Assembly: GCA_964355675.1 (NCBI GenBank)
Contig: CAYHEC010000016.1
Location: 1-64,000, forward strand
DNA from: CAMBDS01 sp964355675
Lineage (GTDB): Bacteria; Electryoneota; AABM5-125-24; Hatepunaeales; Hatepunaeaceae
Length of the DNA stretch: 64,000 nucleotides
Direction: 5' to 3'
Part shown: positions 1 through 7,342 of the stretch, in pieces
How positions within the stretch are numbered: position 1 is the stretch's first letter
Layout: every line of letters begins with the position of its first letter
Translations under genes and position numbers: made by a program
The notes under the pieces: model-generated
Told to the model about the DNA's origin: nothing
The model's database searches: none
Seen by the model: only the letters and a program-made list of their open reading frames with translations

Positions 1-133
1 CGACCGCAGGGGGTCGGCAGAAGAAACGAGTAGCGCTACCTGGAACGCCTCTTCTTTCCCCGCCGGGGTCTATCTTGTTCGCCTCCAAACCGGGCAGGAG
101 GTTTCGACTAAGAAGGTTGTTTTGATCCGGTAG
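1..133 (+). CDS. 3' end of a secreted protein with C-terminal sorting domain (partial)
   Basis: The reading frame is open from base 2 to the TAG at 131-133 and encodes the last 43 residues of a protein. The end reads ATWNASSFPAGVYLVRLQ... and finishes KKVVLIR. This is the same C-terminal module that ends the secreted proteins at 27251, 36519, 40176, 42363 and 45339 (SGVY/GIYFxRLQT, then basic-x-VLxR/K). Such FlgD-like or type IX-like sorting tails direct proteins to the surface in FCB-group bacteria. The rest of the gene lies outside the window, so its main function cannot be told. Confidence 0.8.
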   Translation, partial: DRRGSAEETSSATWNASSFPAGVYLVRLQTGQEVSTKKVVLIR

Positions 134-238
134 GGGCACGGCATACCGAGCCCCTTTTCCGGTAAGAATAGCAAACAACAATTAACAAGCAATAATTCAT
201 CAACCCGAATTACAATCCAAATCGATTGGAATAGACCT

Positions 239-742
239 ATGTTTACCTCGATTAGTGACTTTCTTACCGATTACGAATCGGAACGCCAAGGAACGCTGAA
301 AATCCTCGCCGCGCTCACCGACGAATCACTGGCTCAGTCTGTTGCCAAAGACCATCGCACCATCGGTAGACTTGCCTGGCACATCGTAACCTCCTACCCG
401 GAAATGATGGGGCGCGTCGGACTGATACTCGACAAAGTCAGCGAACACGATCCCGTTCCCCTATCAGCTCAAGCCATACATGACGCCTTCGCCGCCGTCA
501 GTGCACAATTACTCGACCAAATCCATGCAAATTGGAACGACGCCACCTTGCAGGACGTGGTCGATATGTATGGTGAGAAATGGAAAAACGGCTTCACCCT
601 CGAAGTCCTGATCCGCCATGAAATTCACCATCGCGCTCAGATGACCGTTCTGATGCGTCAAGCAGGTCTGAAGGTTCCAGGGGTCTATGGCCCCGCCTAC
701 GAAGAATGGACTGCCTTTGGTGCAAGTCCACCAGAAGTGTAA
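239..742 (+). CDS. DinB-family protein
   Basis: This 167-residue protein has the DinB/YfiT-like four-helix pattern. A first histidine lies in LAWHIV (H48) and a later cluster in RHEIHHRAQM (H127, H130, H131); these normally form the three-histidine metal site. The C-terminal GVYGPAYEEW is also typical of the family. DinB-like proteins are metal-dependent enzymes, often thiol transferases or damage-inducible proteins of unknown substrate. Its length is usual for the family. It stands alone, about 105 bases after the preceding gene, and has no obvious operon partner. Family assignment is firm; the substrate is unknown. Confidence 0.85.
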   Translation: MFTSISDFLTDYESERQGTLKILAALTDESLAQSVAKDHRTIGRLAWHIVTSYPEMMGRVGLILDKVSEHDPVPLSAQAIHDAFAAVSAQLLDQIHANWNDATLQDVVDMYGEKWKNGFTLEVLIRHEIHHRAQMTVLMRQAGLKVPGVYGPAYEEWTAFGASPPEV

Positions 743-920
743 TGAGACACGAGCAACTATTGTCTGCTTGAGTAATTAAGCGCAACATCAGGAGTTTGAG
801 TTCACAGCTTTAGCGTGCGCTGAGTCTCGTCATTATTCAGGTCAATTGATCGTAGTACTTGGAGACCGGCTTTTCAAGCCACTCTCCAAGAGCACCATAA
901 TATGCACTCCGTAAAATTTC

Positions 921-2516
921 CTAAAAATGGCTCACCAACGATAGCTTCACACCCTTGAACGGATTAACGATATGGCAAACGCCTCCGGCACAGGAAATTC
1001 CACCGCGTTCATACCCGTAGAAAAGTCGGAGCTGGTGTTGTTCGAATAGCTGTATCACCACATCGGCCGATGGCCAGTACCAACCGCCACCGCCGATAAA
1101 ATCTTTGCCCCAGGCAACGCCGTCGGTTGCGTACTGGGGGCTCTCGCTGCGCGATAGGGTTCCAGTAGCTGAGAAAGTTCCCCCCTGCGAGTAGGTCGCG
1201 CTGATGTACTCCTCCCAATAATTATCACTCACTCCAGAAGCTTCACTTTTCACCCCCATTGCCTGAATTTCCCCGCTTAACCCTTTATTTTCAGACAATT
1301 CAGTCTCGTATGATATTCCAATCGCGTTCCTGATTGAGCGTTTGGAGACAACTTTAAAATAATAGTCGTAATCGACGTCGCGTTGCCAGCCATACTTCAA
1401 GCCGATTTTGTCATCCCAGGGTGCGGCGTATTCAGTGCGGAGAAATACTCCTTCGTAGGGCGAATAGCGATCGGCATGTTTCGAGACGAAGTTATTCTTG
1501 TCGCTTCGAGTTGACTGGTGATAGTTCAGCAACCAATCAAACGAGCCTTGATTAGCCGTAAACTCAGCTTGGAAACCGACGTCGTCATCGAAACGAAGTA
1601 CTCGCGGGTAATGGTCAAGCAGATACATGGTGTTTTCGGGACGACCTATCGGCGGGTTCTGGAGCGGGGTTTGGATCACCGTCCCCACAATCGGCTTGAC
1701 TTCCTGATAGGTAAACAGGTGATAACTGCGAAAGTCAAGATAGAAACTCCAACCTGTTCCATAGACGGTAGCGGCGGTAAATAGAGCCTGATTGAAGCGG
1801 TTTTTGTGAGGCGTCACAAATATATCAGGAACGAACCACGCTGGCAGACGATCACTGACATAGGCGGCGCTAACATTACCGAACTCGAAGTCTTTCTCTA
1901 TGTCGAAGCCGTGTCGGTCTATAGTGGGGTGGCGAGGACCGGACTCAAGTGTCGCGTAGCCGATGCCGAGTTTTGTATCGAAAGGCAAGCGTGCCGAAGC
2001 CCAAAATCCCTCCGCTGTTTCCAATGCACCGCCCAGCGTATCGACCTCGACACCGCGGAAGGCGGCGGCATCATAAAAGTCGTAATTGCCTTCGACGAGT
2101 GCGCCTTCGATACCGCTGTCGATATTGACGTCGCGGAGTTCCTGATTACCGAAGAAGAGTCCCTTCCCCCATGTGCGGTAGAAGTCACCTCCGCGCACCG
2201 TTAAGTGCTCCGTGGCATACTCAATATAGAGTTTGTCGAAAGCGTCGAGTCCTTCGGTTCGGACATCATACTCTGAAGGAATTCTATAGGACTGTCTGAT
2301 GTAAAATCTCAGTTTGTCTAAATTTCCTGTTAACTCGAGATAGTTTTCAAGGTATTTCAGACTGTTATCAGGAAACCGATTCGCCTGATGTCCCGATCCA
2401 TAGCGAGCTTCATTCTGTCCGGAGATTGAGAAGGCGGCTTGGGAACGGGTTGAGAACGCTAAGAGAAAAACAGCTCCGATTATCAGGAATTGAAAGTGAT
2501 CATTTCGAGTGGTCAA
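921..2516 (-). CDS. Outer-membrane beta-barrel protein, DUF6029-like
   Basis: This 531-residue protein starts with a signal peptide (residues 1-28, ending near SQAAFS) and continues with many alternating aromatic/polar strands typical of an outer-membrane barrel. It ends LSLVSHF, with the terminal phenylalanine expected of BAM substrates. The overall pattern (FSISGQNEARYG near the start, then RGGDFYRTWGKGLFFG) recalls DUF6029-type proteins, but that name is from memory. Its start overlaps the stop of the TlpA-like gene by four bases (ATGA), so the two are translationally coupled. The cargo or role is not visible; a link with periplasmic thiol or metal chemistry is only inferred from the neighbour. 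Confidence 0.75.
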   Translation of the reverse strand: MTTRNDHFQFLIIGAVFLLAFSTRSQAAFSISGQNEARYGSGHQANRFPDNSLKYLENYLELTGNLDKLRFYIRQSYRIPSEYDVRTEGLDAFDKLYIEYATEHLTVRGGDFYRTWGKGLFFGNQELRDVNIDSGIEGALVEGNYDFYDAAAFRGVEVDTLGGALETAEGFWASARLPFDTKLGIGYATLESGPRHPTIDRHGFDIEKDFEFGNVSAAYVSDRLPAWFVPDIFVTPHKNRFNQALFTAATVYGTGWSFYLDFRSYHLFTYQEVKPIVGTVIQTPLQNPPIGRPENTMYLLDHYPRVLRFDDDVGFQAEFTANQGSFDWLLNYHQSTRSDKNNFVSKHADRYSPYEGVFLRTEYAAPWDDKIGLKYGWQRDVDYDYYFKVVSKRSIRNAIGISYETELSENKGLSGEIQAMGVKSEASGVSDNYWEEYISATYSQGGTFSATGTLSRSESPQYATDGVAWGKDFIGGGGWYWPSADVVIQLFEQHQLRLFYGYERGGISCAGGVCHIVNPFKGVKLSLVSHF

Positions 2517-3046
2517 TGGGTCTCCAACTCTTTAGGTGTGGAATTTGATTGTTTATGTAATTGAGATGTAATTTCTTTTCGTAGAATATCTTCCTCATCG
2601 ATTGATGCGCCAATCCGACGAAGAAGGATCTCACCAGCGGGGGAAACCAGTAGTGTCAGCGGACTCTCTGTGCCACCGAAGAGTTTGCGGATTTCAAGAT
2701 TCGGGTCGAGGATGACTTGAAATGAGTAGCCGTTCATCTTAAAAAACGGTCTGATTTTCGACTGTGTTTTGGGCGAATCAGTGCAGACGCTAATGACCTT
2801 CAGTGAGTCTTTAAACTCATCAGCCATTTTCTGGACGGCAGGAAGAGCTTCTCGGCAACCCGGGCAACAGGTGTCCCAAAAGTGAATCAATATTATCTTG
2901 TCGTTAAGCGCGTCGTTCAGGTGGAATTTACCACCGTCAAGCTTTTCCGCACGGAAATCAGGAGCGGTATCGGCGCTGGCAGATCGTGCGATCAGAATGC
3001 AGAGAACTACGGAAAATCGAAGTATGACTGGTATTTTTCTTCTCAT
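2513..3046 (-). CDS. TlpA-like periplasmic thioredoxin
   Basis: This 177-residue protein has an N-terminal signal peptide (to about residue 25, RSASADTAPD) and a thioredoxin-fold domain of the TlpA/ResA/AhpC-TSA type. The motif WDTCCPGC carries the CPGC active site at residues 61-64. A downstream LTLLVSPAGEILLRR strand corresponds to the usual cis-proline/strand region, here with SPLTL in place of the common TP. It would act as a periplasmic thiol-disulfide oxidoreductase. An AAGGG sequence lies about 9 bases before the ATG. The gene is first in a two-gene unit with the overlapping outer-membrane barrel gene. Confidence 0.85.
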   Translation of the reverse strand: MRRKIPVILRFSVVLCILIARSASADTAPDFRAEKLDGGKFHLNDALNDKIILIHFWDTCCPGCREALPAVQKMADEFKDSLKVISVCTDSPKTQSKIRPFFKMNGYSFQVILDPNLEIRKLFGGTESPLTLLVSPAGEILLRRIGASIDEEDILRKEITSQLHKQSNSTPKELETH

Positions 3047-3254
3047 CGAATGACCCTTGGCGTTGGACTTTTAAATGGACAATGAAATATACTTACCGAA
3101 CTGGCGTAGTGCAACGGAAAAAGCAATGCGGATTGGCTGATCAGAGAGGATTGAATCATAAGAACGTGAGCTACAGCAAGCCATAAGCTTGCGTGTGAAA
3201 TTGAGGAGTGTTATATTAGGGGTTCACTTCCTATTGATAATGAAGGAAGGGAAT

Positions 3255-3326
3255 GGCGCGTTCGTCTAGTGGTTAGGACGCTGGCCTCTCACGCCGGTAA
3301 CAGGGGTTCGACTCCCCTACGCGCTA
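3255..3326 (+). tRNA. tRNA-Glu (anticodon CTC)
   Basis: The 72-nt sequence folds as a cloverleaf. The acceptor stem pairs 3255-3261 with 3319-3325 (first pair G-U). The D-arm region contains TCTAGTGGTTAGGA, and the anticodon stem 3281-3285/3293-3297 holds the loop CTCTCAC with anticodon CTC at 3288-3290. The T-arm is GGGGTTCGACTCCCC, followed by discriminator A3326. No CCA is encoded; the CCA-adding enzyme at 60575-61897 would supply it. Confidence 0.93.
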
Positions 3327-3363
3327 CAATTTTCGGTTCGACAGGTTTTCTTGCCTGTCCCCA

Positions 3364-3399
3364 AAGCCAGACATCCAAAGTGTCTGGCTTGTTGTTTTT
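3364..3399 (+). terminator. Rho-independent terminator after tRNA-Glu
   Basis: AAGCCAGACA (3364-3373) pairs perfectly with TGTCTGGCTT (3381-3390), with a 7-base loop, followed by GTTGTTTTT. It lies 38 bases after the tRNA. Confidence 0.8.
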
Positions 3400-3639
3400 G
3401 ACCGCTACAACTGTTATCTTAAAAATGTTGAAAACTGTACCGGGAGGATAGGCGTCCCTGCCTGTCGCGTCAAAGAGCAATGTTACAACCGTCAGATCCG
3501 TCAGATCTGTCAGGGGGCTTATCAGACGGGGGTTTGAGGCCTGACGGTTTGAAAATCTTCCGTCAGAAGTGTCAGGGTGAAGGTACATGGCTTTGGGCTT
3601 TAGATTGATTGTTGACAATATACGACATTTTTACATGAA

Positions 3640-3935
3640 AAGCAAGTCCACAGCGTGTAGGATAAGCGTCTCGCTTGTCAGTAGGACAGGGCGTCCCGAC
3701 CTGTCAAAGGAGGCCAGGGCGCCCCGACCTGTCGCGTCTTTGCGAGCGTAGCGAAGCAATCCGGTTCAGAGTTCACAGCTTCAGCGTGTCTGAAGGAGGA
3801 CGGATCTCCGTATCCGTCCGGTACGGCGGGGCAAGTACGACAGGCGTCCCTGCCTGTCACATCATCATTACGGCGCAAGCCGGTATCCAATTTTCCATTC
3901 CTGCGAAAGCAGGAATCCGGATCAATTTAAATTAA
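3640..3935 (+). repeat. Composite intergenic repeat, copy 1
   Basis: The stretch between tRNA-Glu and cas12g (3400-3951) has no gene. Up to about 3600 it holds CCGTCAGA-type short repeats. From about 3657 it is a mosaic: a GATAAGCGTCTCGCTTGTCA segment, GACAGG/CCTGTC palindromes, a GCGTCTTTGCGAGCGTAGCG segment, and hairpins of the CCGGC/GCCGG type. The last is ATTCCTGC-GAAA-GCAGGAAT, ending about 36 bases before the cas12g start. The same blocks occur in inverted order and orientation at 25140-25400. Shorter related hairpins lie at 6671-6690 and 21757-21830. A fragment of the GAGTTCACAGCTT-AGCGTG block also occurs near 797-820. Confidence 0.75.
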
Positions 3936-3951
3936 ATATCGATGATGAAAA

Positions 3952-6282
3952 ATGAACCAAAGACAAAAATACCGTGAAGAACGAACCATTGTTCGTGGCC
4001 TTCGTCGGATGCCTGTTGAAACGACCGTTGAGTTCAAGCAAAAGGTGGTTTTACTTCGGGGAAGATTCGAGAAATTCAATCTCGACGTCTCAGAGCTATG
4101 CCAATGGTTGATGTCTATCAGGCCAAAGAAAGACCGGGAAGGGAATCTGGTTAGAGAGGAGGCGCGAGAGTTCTGGGAGTTCTTCCTCAACCCTGATATG
4201 ATCGTCGTAGATCCCACATTTAGCGACAGCTTGAGGCTGAAAGTCTTCGATGAATTGTCGAGCGACAAGATGAATACGGCACTGCTGAGCGGGGACATAT
4301 CTCAGCCCTTACTTGATTCTATGGATGCTGTAAGAAGAATTGAAAAGTCAGAAAGTACACGAAAGCTCTTTATCAGGTTAGCGAAGATGCCGGCGGTGCA
4401 GCGAATGATCCTGCTCAAAGCGGCGGCAGATTGGGTCTATGCCCGCTACGACAGGCTAATTCACCATTGGGAAAAACGCCGACCTATCTGGCAAAAAGAA
4501 AAAACGGAGTGGGAAGCAAAGCACCCGGAACTGACTGAGGAGATTCATGACCGCTTCACCCAAGCTTTTCATGCTATTGAGATCAAAAAGAAGAGTCCAA
4601 GAGTTTGCCTTGCCGCCAAGTTGGTAAATACGAAAGACGATTGCGACTTTGCGGGAGAGCGGATTCCAGCGGACAAAAAATTCGTTGCTCATTCACAGTT
4701 ATGCAAAAAATACTGGGAATTTCGTCGAGATTGGGAGTCAACCAATCCCGCCGATTATGGCAAGTTTAAGAAGAAGTTTCCTGAGATGGCTTGGCGTTAC
4801 ATTGAGATAGGAGTAATAAAATCGCGCCTGACCGGCAATGAAAGAATGGAAGAGTTAAAACGCGAAGAGGGAGTGAAGATTCCACTTGACAAATGGTGGT
4901 TTCCAAAAGTCTGGAATAGTTACCTCAAGATATTGAATTTGAATGTAAAAACCTTAAGAGACTATGGCAAGCTGCCTCACTGTCTAAAGTTCGATCAGCC
5001 TTGTGAATTCAATAAGCATACTCAGCAATGTCTTGATTACTATGGACAGTTGAAAGACATTCCAACCGATTTTTATGCCTTTGACGACGATTACCGCAAA
5101 TGGCGAAAGCAGTACCTCGCCGGTCCTAAAAAGCCTTCTTTTACTTACCCATCAGCCAAGTCTTCACCTGCCCCGAAAATCTTCGGCGAGCACTTTTATG
5201 AAATCGATTGGGATCAATCGGTAGTCAAGCTTAGGCTTGACGATATGAAGAAGGGGGAGTTCCTCTCATTCCGGTTCAAGGAATGGCCGGGCGGATACGA
5301 CGTCAAGGAAGCGCGGGCGAATGTATCAAGTGTTCATCTTAGTTTCATAGGAGCGAGAGCGCGAGTCGGTTTTAGATTTGCCGTTGCGCCAAAACAGTCC
5401 CAATTTTCGATTAGTCAGGAAGAGATCGAGAAGGCGAGGAGCGGCGAGTTCGCACCACGCGAGGATGAGCGAATATTCCCCGCGATTGTGCGAGACAAGA
5501 TTCTGGAATCCTTTCAGGGCGATCCGAACAAGGAACTGAGAATTTTGACGGTAGATATCGGTGAGACTGGAGCCGCAGTGGGATTCTTCAGAGGAAGAGA
5601 ATTTCTTGTTGCAAAGCCTTTGAGGATCAATAAACTCGACAAGCTTTATGAGAGTCTTGAGAAAAAGGAGAAGGACGAATATCGATCCGGGTTGAATAAA
5701 GATCACGTTGGACGTCATCTTGACTCGTTTGAGGATATGGCAAGTGAAATTACTACAAGAAGAGGCATCTCAACCAAGACAGGCGCTGCAAACCTCGCTT
5801 CCCATGATCTGAGGTATCTGGCGCTCCACACGCGCTGGATGATACGGGATTGGGCAAGATTGAATGCGTCCCAAATCATCAAACTTACTGAAGAATCGCC
5901 GGTTGATTTGATTGTTCTCGAAAGTGAAAGAGGGTTTGTTGCCAAAGGGCGAGCGGAAAAGAAGGAGGAAAGAGATGAAAAAAGCCGAAAAATGGGATTC
6001 TTCGCCTATGGTTTGATTCGGCGAAAACTGACCGAAAAGGCGGTTGAGCGGGGAATGCGCGTGATTATGGTTCCCTATAGGTTCTCGTCGCAGGTTTGCT
6101 CCGAATGCGGATGTTACCAAAAAGAGCAGAAACGCCTGAAAGAGAACAAAACGAAACGCACATTTATTTGTGAACACAAGAATTGTAAATATGAAACAAA
6201 CAGCGATGCCAATGCCGCCAGAGTCATCGGGCGGGTTTTCTGGGGATTGGAATTGCCTTCTCCGGAAGAAGATAAGGCTTGA
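3952..6282 (+). CDS. cas12g: Cas12g-like type V-G CRISPR effector
   Basis: This 776-residue protein is a single CRISPR effector. The C-terminal half is a split RuvC nuclease: D535 in LTVDIGE (RuvC-I), E657 in IVLESERGF (RuvC-II) and D752 in NSDANAARVIG (RuvC-III). A C4 zinc ribbon (C716, C719, C740, C745) lies between II and III. The N-terminal YREERTIVR, LPHCLKF and CEFNKHTQQC segments, the MIRDWARLNA helix and the whole length match Cas12g1 (767 residues) as I remember it. Cas12g enzymes use a crRNA plus tracrRNA to cleave single-stranded RNA, then show collateral RNase and ssDNase activity. Further conserved Cys/His clusters (C219, C231, C251; H343, C344, C351, C360) suggest more zinc sites. 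ATG 3952 has only a weak upstream purine tract. The tracrRNA and array follow directly. TnpB and Cas12f are excluded by length and the N-terminal match. Confidence 0.92.
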   Translation: MNQRQKYREERTIVRGLRRMPVETTVEFKQKVVLLRGRFEKFNLDVSELCQWLMSIRPKKDREGNLVREEAREFWEFFLNPDMIVVDPTFSDSLRLKVFDELSSDKMNTALLSGDISQPLLDSMDAVRRIEKSESTRKLFIRLAKMPAVQRMILLKAAADWVYARYDRLIHHWEKRRPIWQKEKTEWEAKHPELTEEIHDRFTQAFHAIEIKKKSPRVCLAAKLVNTKDDCDFAGERIPADKKFVAHSQLCKKYWEFRRDWESTNPADYGKFKKKFPEMAWRYIEIGVIKSRLTGNERMEELKREEGVKIPLDKWWFPKVWNSYLKILNLNVKTLRDYGKLPHCLKFDQPCEFNKHTQQCLDYYGQLKDIPTDFYAFDDDYRKWRKQYLAGPKKPSFTYPSAKSSPAPKIFGEHFYEIDWDQSVVKLRLDDMKKGEFLSFRFKEWPGGYDVKEARANVSSVHLSFIGARARVGFRFAVAPKQSQFSISQEEIEKARSGEFAPREDERIFPAIVRDKILESFQGDPNKELRILTVDIGETGAAVGFFRGREFLVAKPLRINKLDKLYESLEKKEKDEYRSGLNKDHVGRHLDSFEDMASEITTRRGISTKTGAANLASHDLRYLALHTRWMIRDWARLNASQIIKLTEESPVDLIVLESERGFVAKGRAEKKEERDEKSRKMGFFAYGLIRRKLTEKAVERGMRVIMVPYRFSSQVCSECGCYQKEQKRLKENKTKRTFICEHKNCKYETNSDANAARVIGRVFWGLELPSPEEDKA

Positions 6283-6307
6283 CAAAGTAGAGCAGGAATG
6301 TTATATT
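6279..6307 (+). promoter_or_regulatory. Sigma-70 promoter for the tracrRNA/array
   Basis: TTGACA (6279-6284, perfect -35) and TATATT (6302-6307, -10) are separated by exactly 17 bases. The -35 box overlaps the cas12g stop codon (TGA 6280-6282). The predicted start of transcription is near 6314. This would give the guide RNAs a promoter independent of the effector gene. Confidence 0.75.
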
Positions 6308-6313
6308 GAATCG

Positions 6314-6441
6314 TCGTCTCTCGTCAGTCGTCAGGGCCATGCATATCCTCGCGGTCAATTGTTCCAAAGGGGAGACCCGGGTCCGGAGAGCGAAATTTCC
6401 CCTCAAATTCCCTAAATCGGAGGCTGATCTCCCCGTTTTTT
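6314..6441 (+). ncRNA. Predicted tracrRNA of the Cas12g locus
   Basis: The anti-repeat is TTTCCCCTCAAATTCC (6396-6411). It pairs antiparallel with direct-repeat positions 14-29, GGAATTTGCGGGGGAG: 13 Watson-Crick pairs, two G-U pairs and one C/T mismatch. The anti-repeat sits inside a larger hairpin in which GGGGAGA (6369-6375) pairs with TCTCCCC (6428-6434). That stem is followed by G and T6 (6436-6441), a likely intrinsic terminator. With the promoter at 6279-6307 the RNA would be about 128 nt. Type V-G systems are known to need a tracrRNA. Orientation also fixes the crRNA as transcribed from the plus strand. The ends are inferred. Confidence 0.75.
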
Positions 6442-6491
6442 CGCATCGAATCCCAGTAACTTCTGTCTGGAGCGCGGGATACACAGGACGT

Positions 6492-6592
6492 GGTGTATGA
6501 GACCGGAATTTGCGGGGGAGTTACACCATCAGTCAACGCCCGCTCGTGCTGAGTTTCGGTGTATGAGACCGGAATTTGCGGGGGAGTTACAC
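6492..6592 (+). CRISPR. Minimal type V-G CRISPR array: two repeats, one spacer
   Basis: Two identical 35-bp repeats lie at 6492-6526 and 6558-6592, around one 31-bp spacer (6527-6557). The repeat begins GGTGTATGAGACC and ends GGGGGAGTTACAC. Its ends form a short inverted repeat (GTGTA/TACAC). Positions 14-29 are complementary to the anti-repeat 80-150 bases upstream, which shows the two belong together. Only 50 bases separate the tracrRNA T-run from the first repeat, so the array is either read through from 6314 or has a cryptic promoter. No match to the spacer was noticed in this window. Confidence 0.85.
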
Positions 6593-6598
6593 TTCCGC

Positions 6599-6668
6599 AC
6601 TGCCGACAACTGTCGGCAGTACCAGAAATGAAAAAGGCGTCAACCTCAGAGGGTTGACGCCTTTGTTT
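6599..6668 (+). terminator. Hairpin and strong terminator after the CRISPR array
   Basis: Six bases after the last repeat a perfect 10-bp hairpin occurs: ACTGCCGACA (6599-6608) with TGTCGGCAGT (6611-6620), two-base loop. It is followed by a 13-bp perfect stem, AAAGGCGTCAACC (6633-6645) with GGTTGACGCCTTT (6652-6664), then GTTT. The second structure is a good intrinsic terminator and would end a tracrRNA-array precursor. From here to 6756 there is only a CCGGC/GCCGG hairpin (6671-6690) and a short direct repeat. Confidence 0.8.
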
Positions 6669-6756
6669 AGATTCCGGCTTTCGCCGGAATGATGAGAACG
6701 AAGAGTCACCAATCGATCACGCATGAATCACCAATCGATCACGCCTGTAGCCCCTG

Positions 6757-6987
6757 TCAGACAGGCATTTCGGGAACTCGGTGACTCAGTGATCGATTTT
6801 TTACCCCCCTCTGACAATCGGAGACTCCTATGACCGCGCGGTCTCGCGTGAGAAAGCGACCCGCAGCGATGGAAATATCGCCGATATACCGGCCAGTCTG
6901 ATAGTTGATAAACGGTGCTACGAAGAGCTGGTTTCGGGAAAGTATCCTGTTTGGCGTAAGCGCCATCAGGAAGTTAGTAGCAGGCAT
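6757..6987 (-). CDS. Small hypothetical protein
   Basis: This 76-residue reading frame (MPATNFLMALTPNRIL...) is not recognised. Two points favour its being real: CTGGAGATC lies just before the ATG (GGAG about 7 bases upstream) and a promoter-like pair TTGAAG-17-TATAGT (7005-7033) lies just ahead. The mRNA leader would be only about ten bases. Against it, the last 20 or so residues run into repetitive sequence that contains short direct repeats, so the gene may be a 3'-truncated remnant. No signal peptide or membrane segment is evident. Confidence 0.4.
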   Translation of the reverse strand: MPATNFLMALTPNRILSRNQLFVAPFINYQTGRYIGDISIAAGRFLTRDRAVIGVSDCQRGVKNRSLSHRVPEMPV

Positions 6988-7004
6988 AAGATCTCCAGGT
7001 TATT

Positions 7005-7033
7005 ACTATATTCTTATACCATATATACTTCAA
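7005..7033 (-). promoter_or_regulatory. Sigma-70-like promoter, minus strand
   Basis: Read on the minus strand, TTGAAG (7033-7028) and TATAGT (7010-7005) are 17 bases apart, ahead of the small gene ending at 6757. AT-rich surroundings make a chance match possible. Confidence 0.4.
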
Positions 7034-7140
7034 GTATTGCTGCCCCGCAAACCGCTATCAGATAGCCGTTGTATCTCTCTATGGTGTTTTTCTGAACGAC
7101 ATAGCCGTAGGTTTAGATCCCGCCCCCGCTACAGGTGATA

Positions 7141-7180
7141 AAGAAGACCGGAGTCAAGTGGCTCCGGTCTTCTTTCGTTT
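7141..7180 (+). terminator. Intrinsic terminator-like hairpin
   Basis: AAGAAGACCGGAG (7141-7153) pairs with CTCCGGTCTTCTT (7162-7174), followed by TCGTTTTT on the plus strand. No plus-strand gene ending here is recognised between 6670 and 7140, so it may end transcription leaving the CRISPR side or mark a lost gene. From 7181 to 7342 nothing was seen. Confidence 0.65.
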
Positions 7181-7342
7181 TTGCGCAGGATTTGCATACC
7201 CTGAGTCGTATAGTAAAGAATACGTGGTATCATGTTGGCAGTAGCTTAATATATTACGAATCAGGCTTGCTGATAGCATGAAGAACAGATTATTATCTAC
7301 GAGGTATAGTATAACACCAACTGTCACATGGAGTGCTCTCGG

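Noticed and set aside
3952..6282. TnpB or Cas12f-type transposon nuclease as the identity of the RuvC protein
   Set aside because: It is nearly twice TnpB length, its N-terminal half matches Cas12g, and a repeat with a complementary anti-repeat lies beside it.
6471..6484. Possible degenerate third CRISPR repeat (GCGCGGGATACAC) before the array
   Set aside because: Its end lies 42 bases before the end of repeat 1, not 66, and only the last few bases match.
6527..6557. Match of the spacer to another place in the window
   Set aside because: Reading both strands by eye I found no convincing match; only a computed search could settle this.
6706..6744. 17-base direct repeat TCACCAATCGATCACGC with a 22-base period
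   Set aside because: The spacing is too short for a CRISPR unit and it is unrelated to the array repeat; it is ordinary intergenic repetition.
7095..7135. tRNA or tmRNA 3'-end-like sequence (GGTTTAGATCCC and CCCCCGCTACA)
   Set aside because: The T-arm does not pair and no matching 5' acceptor strand was found upstream.
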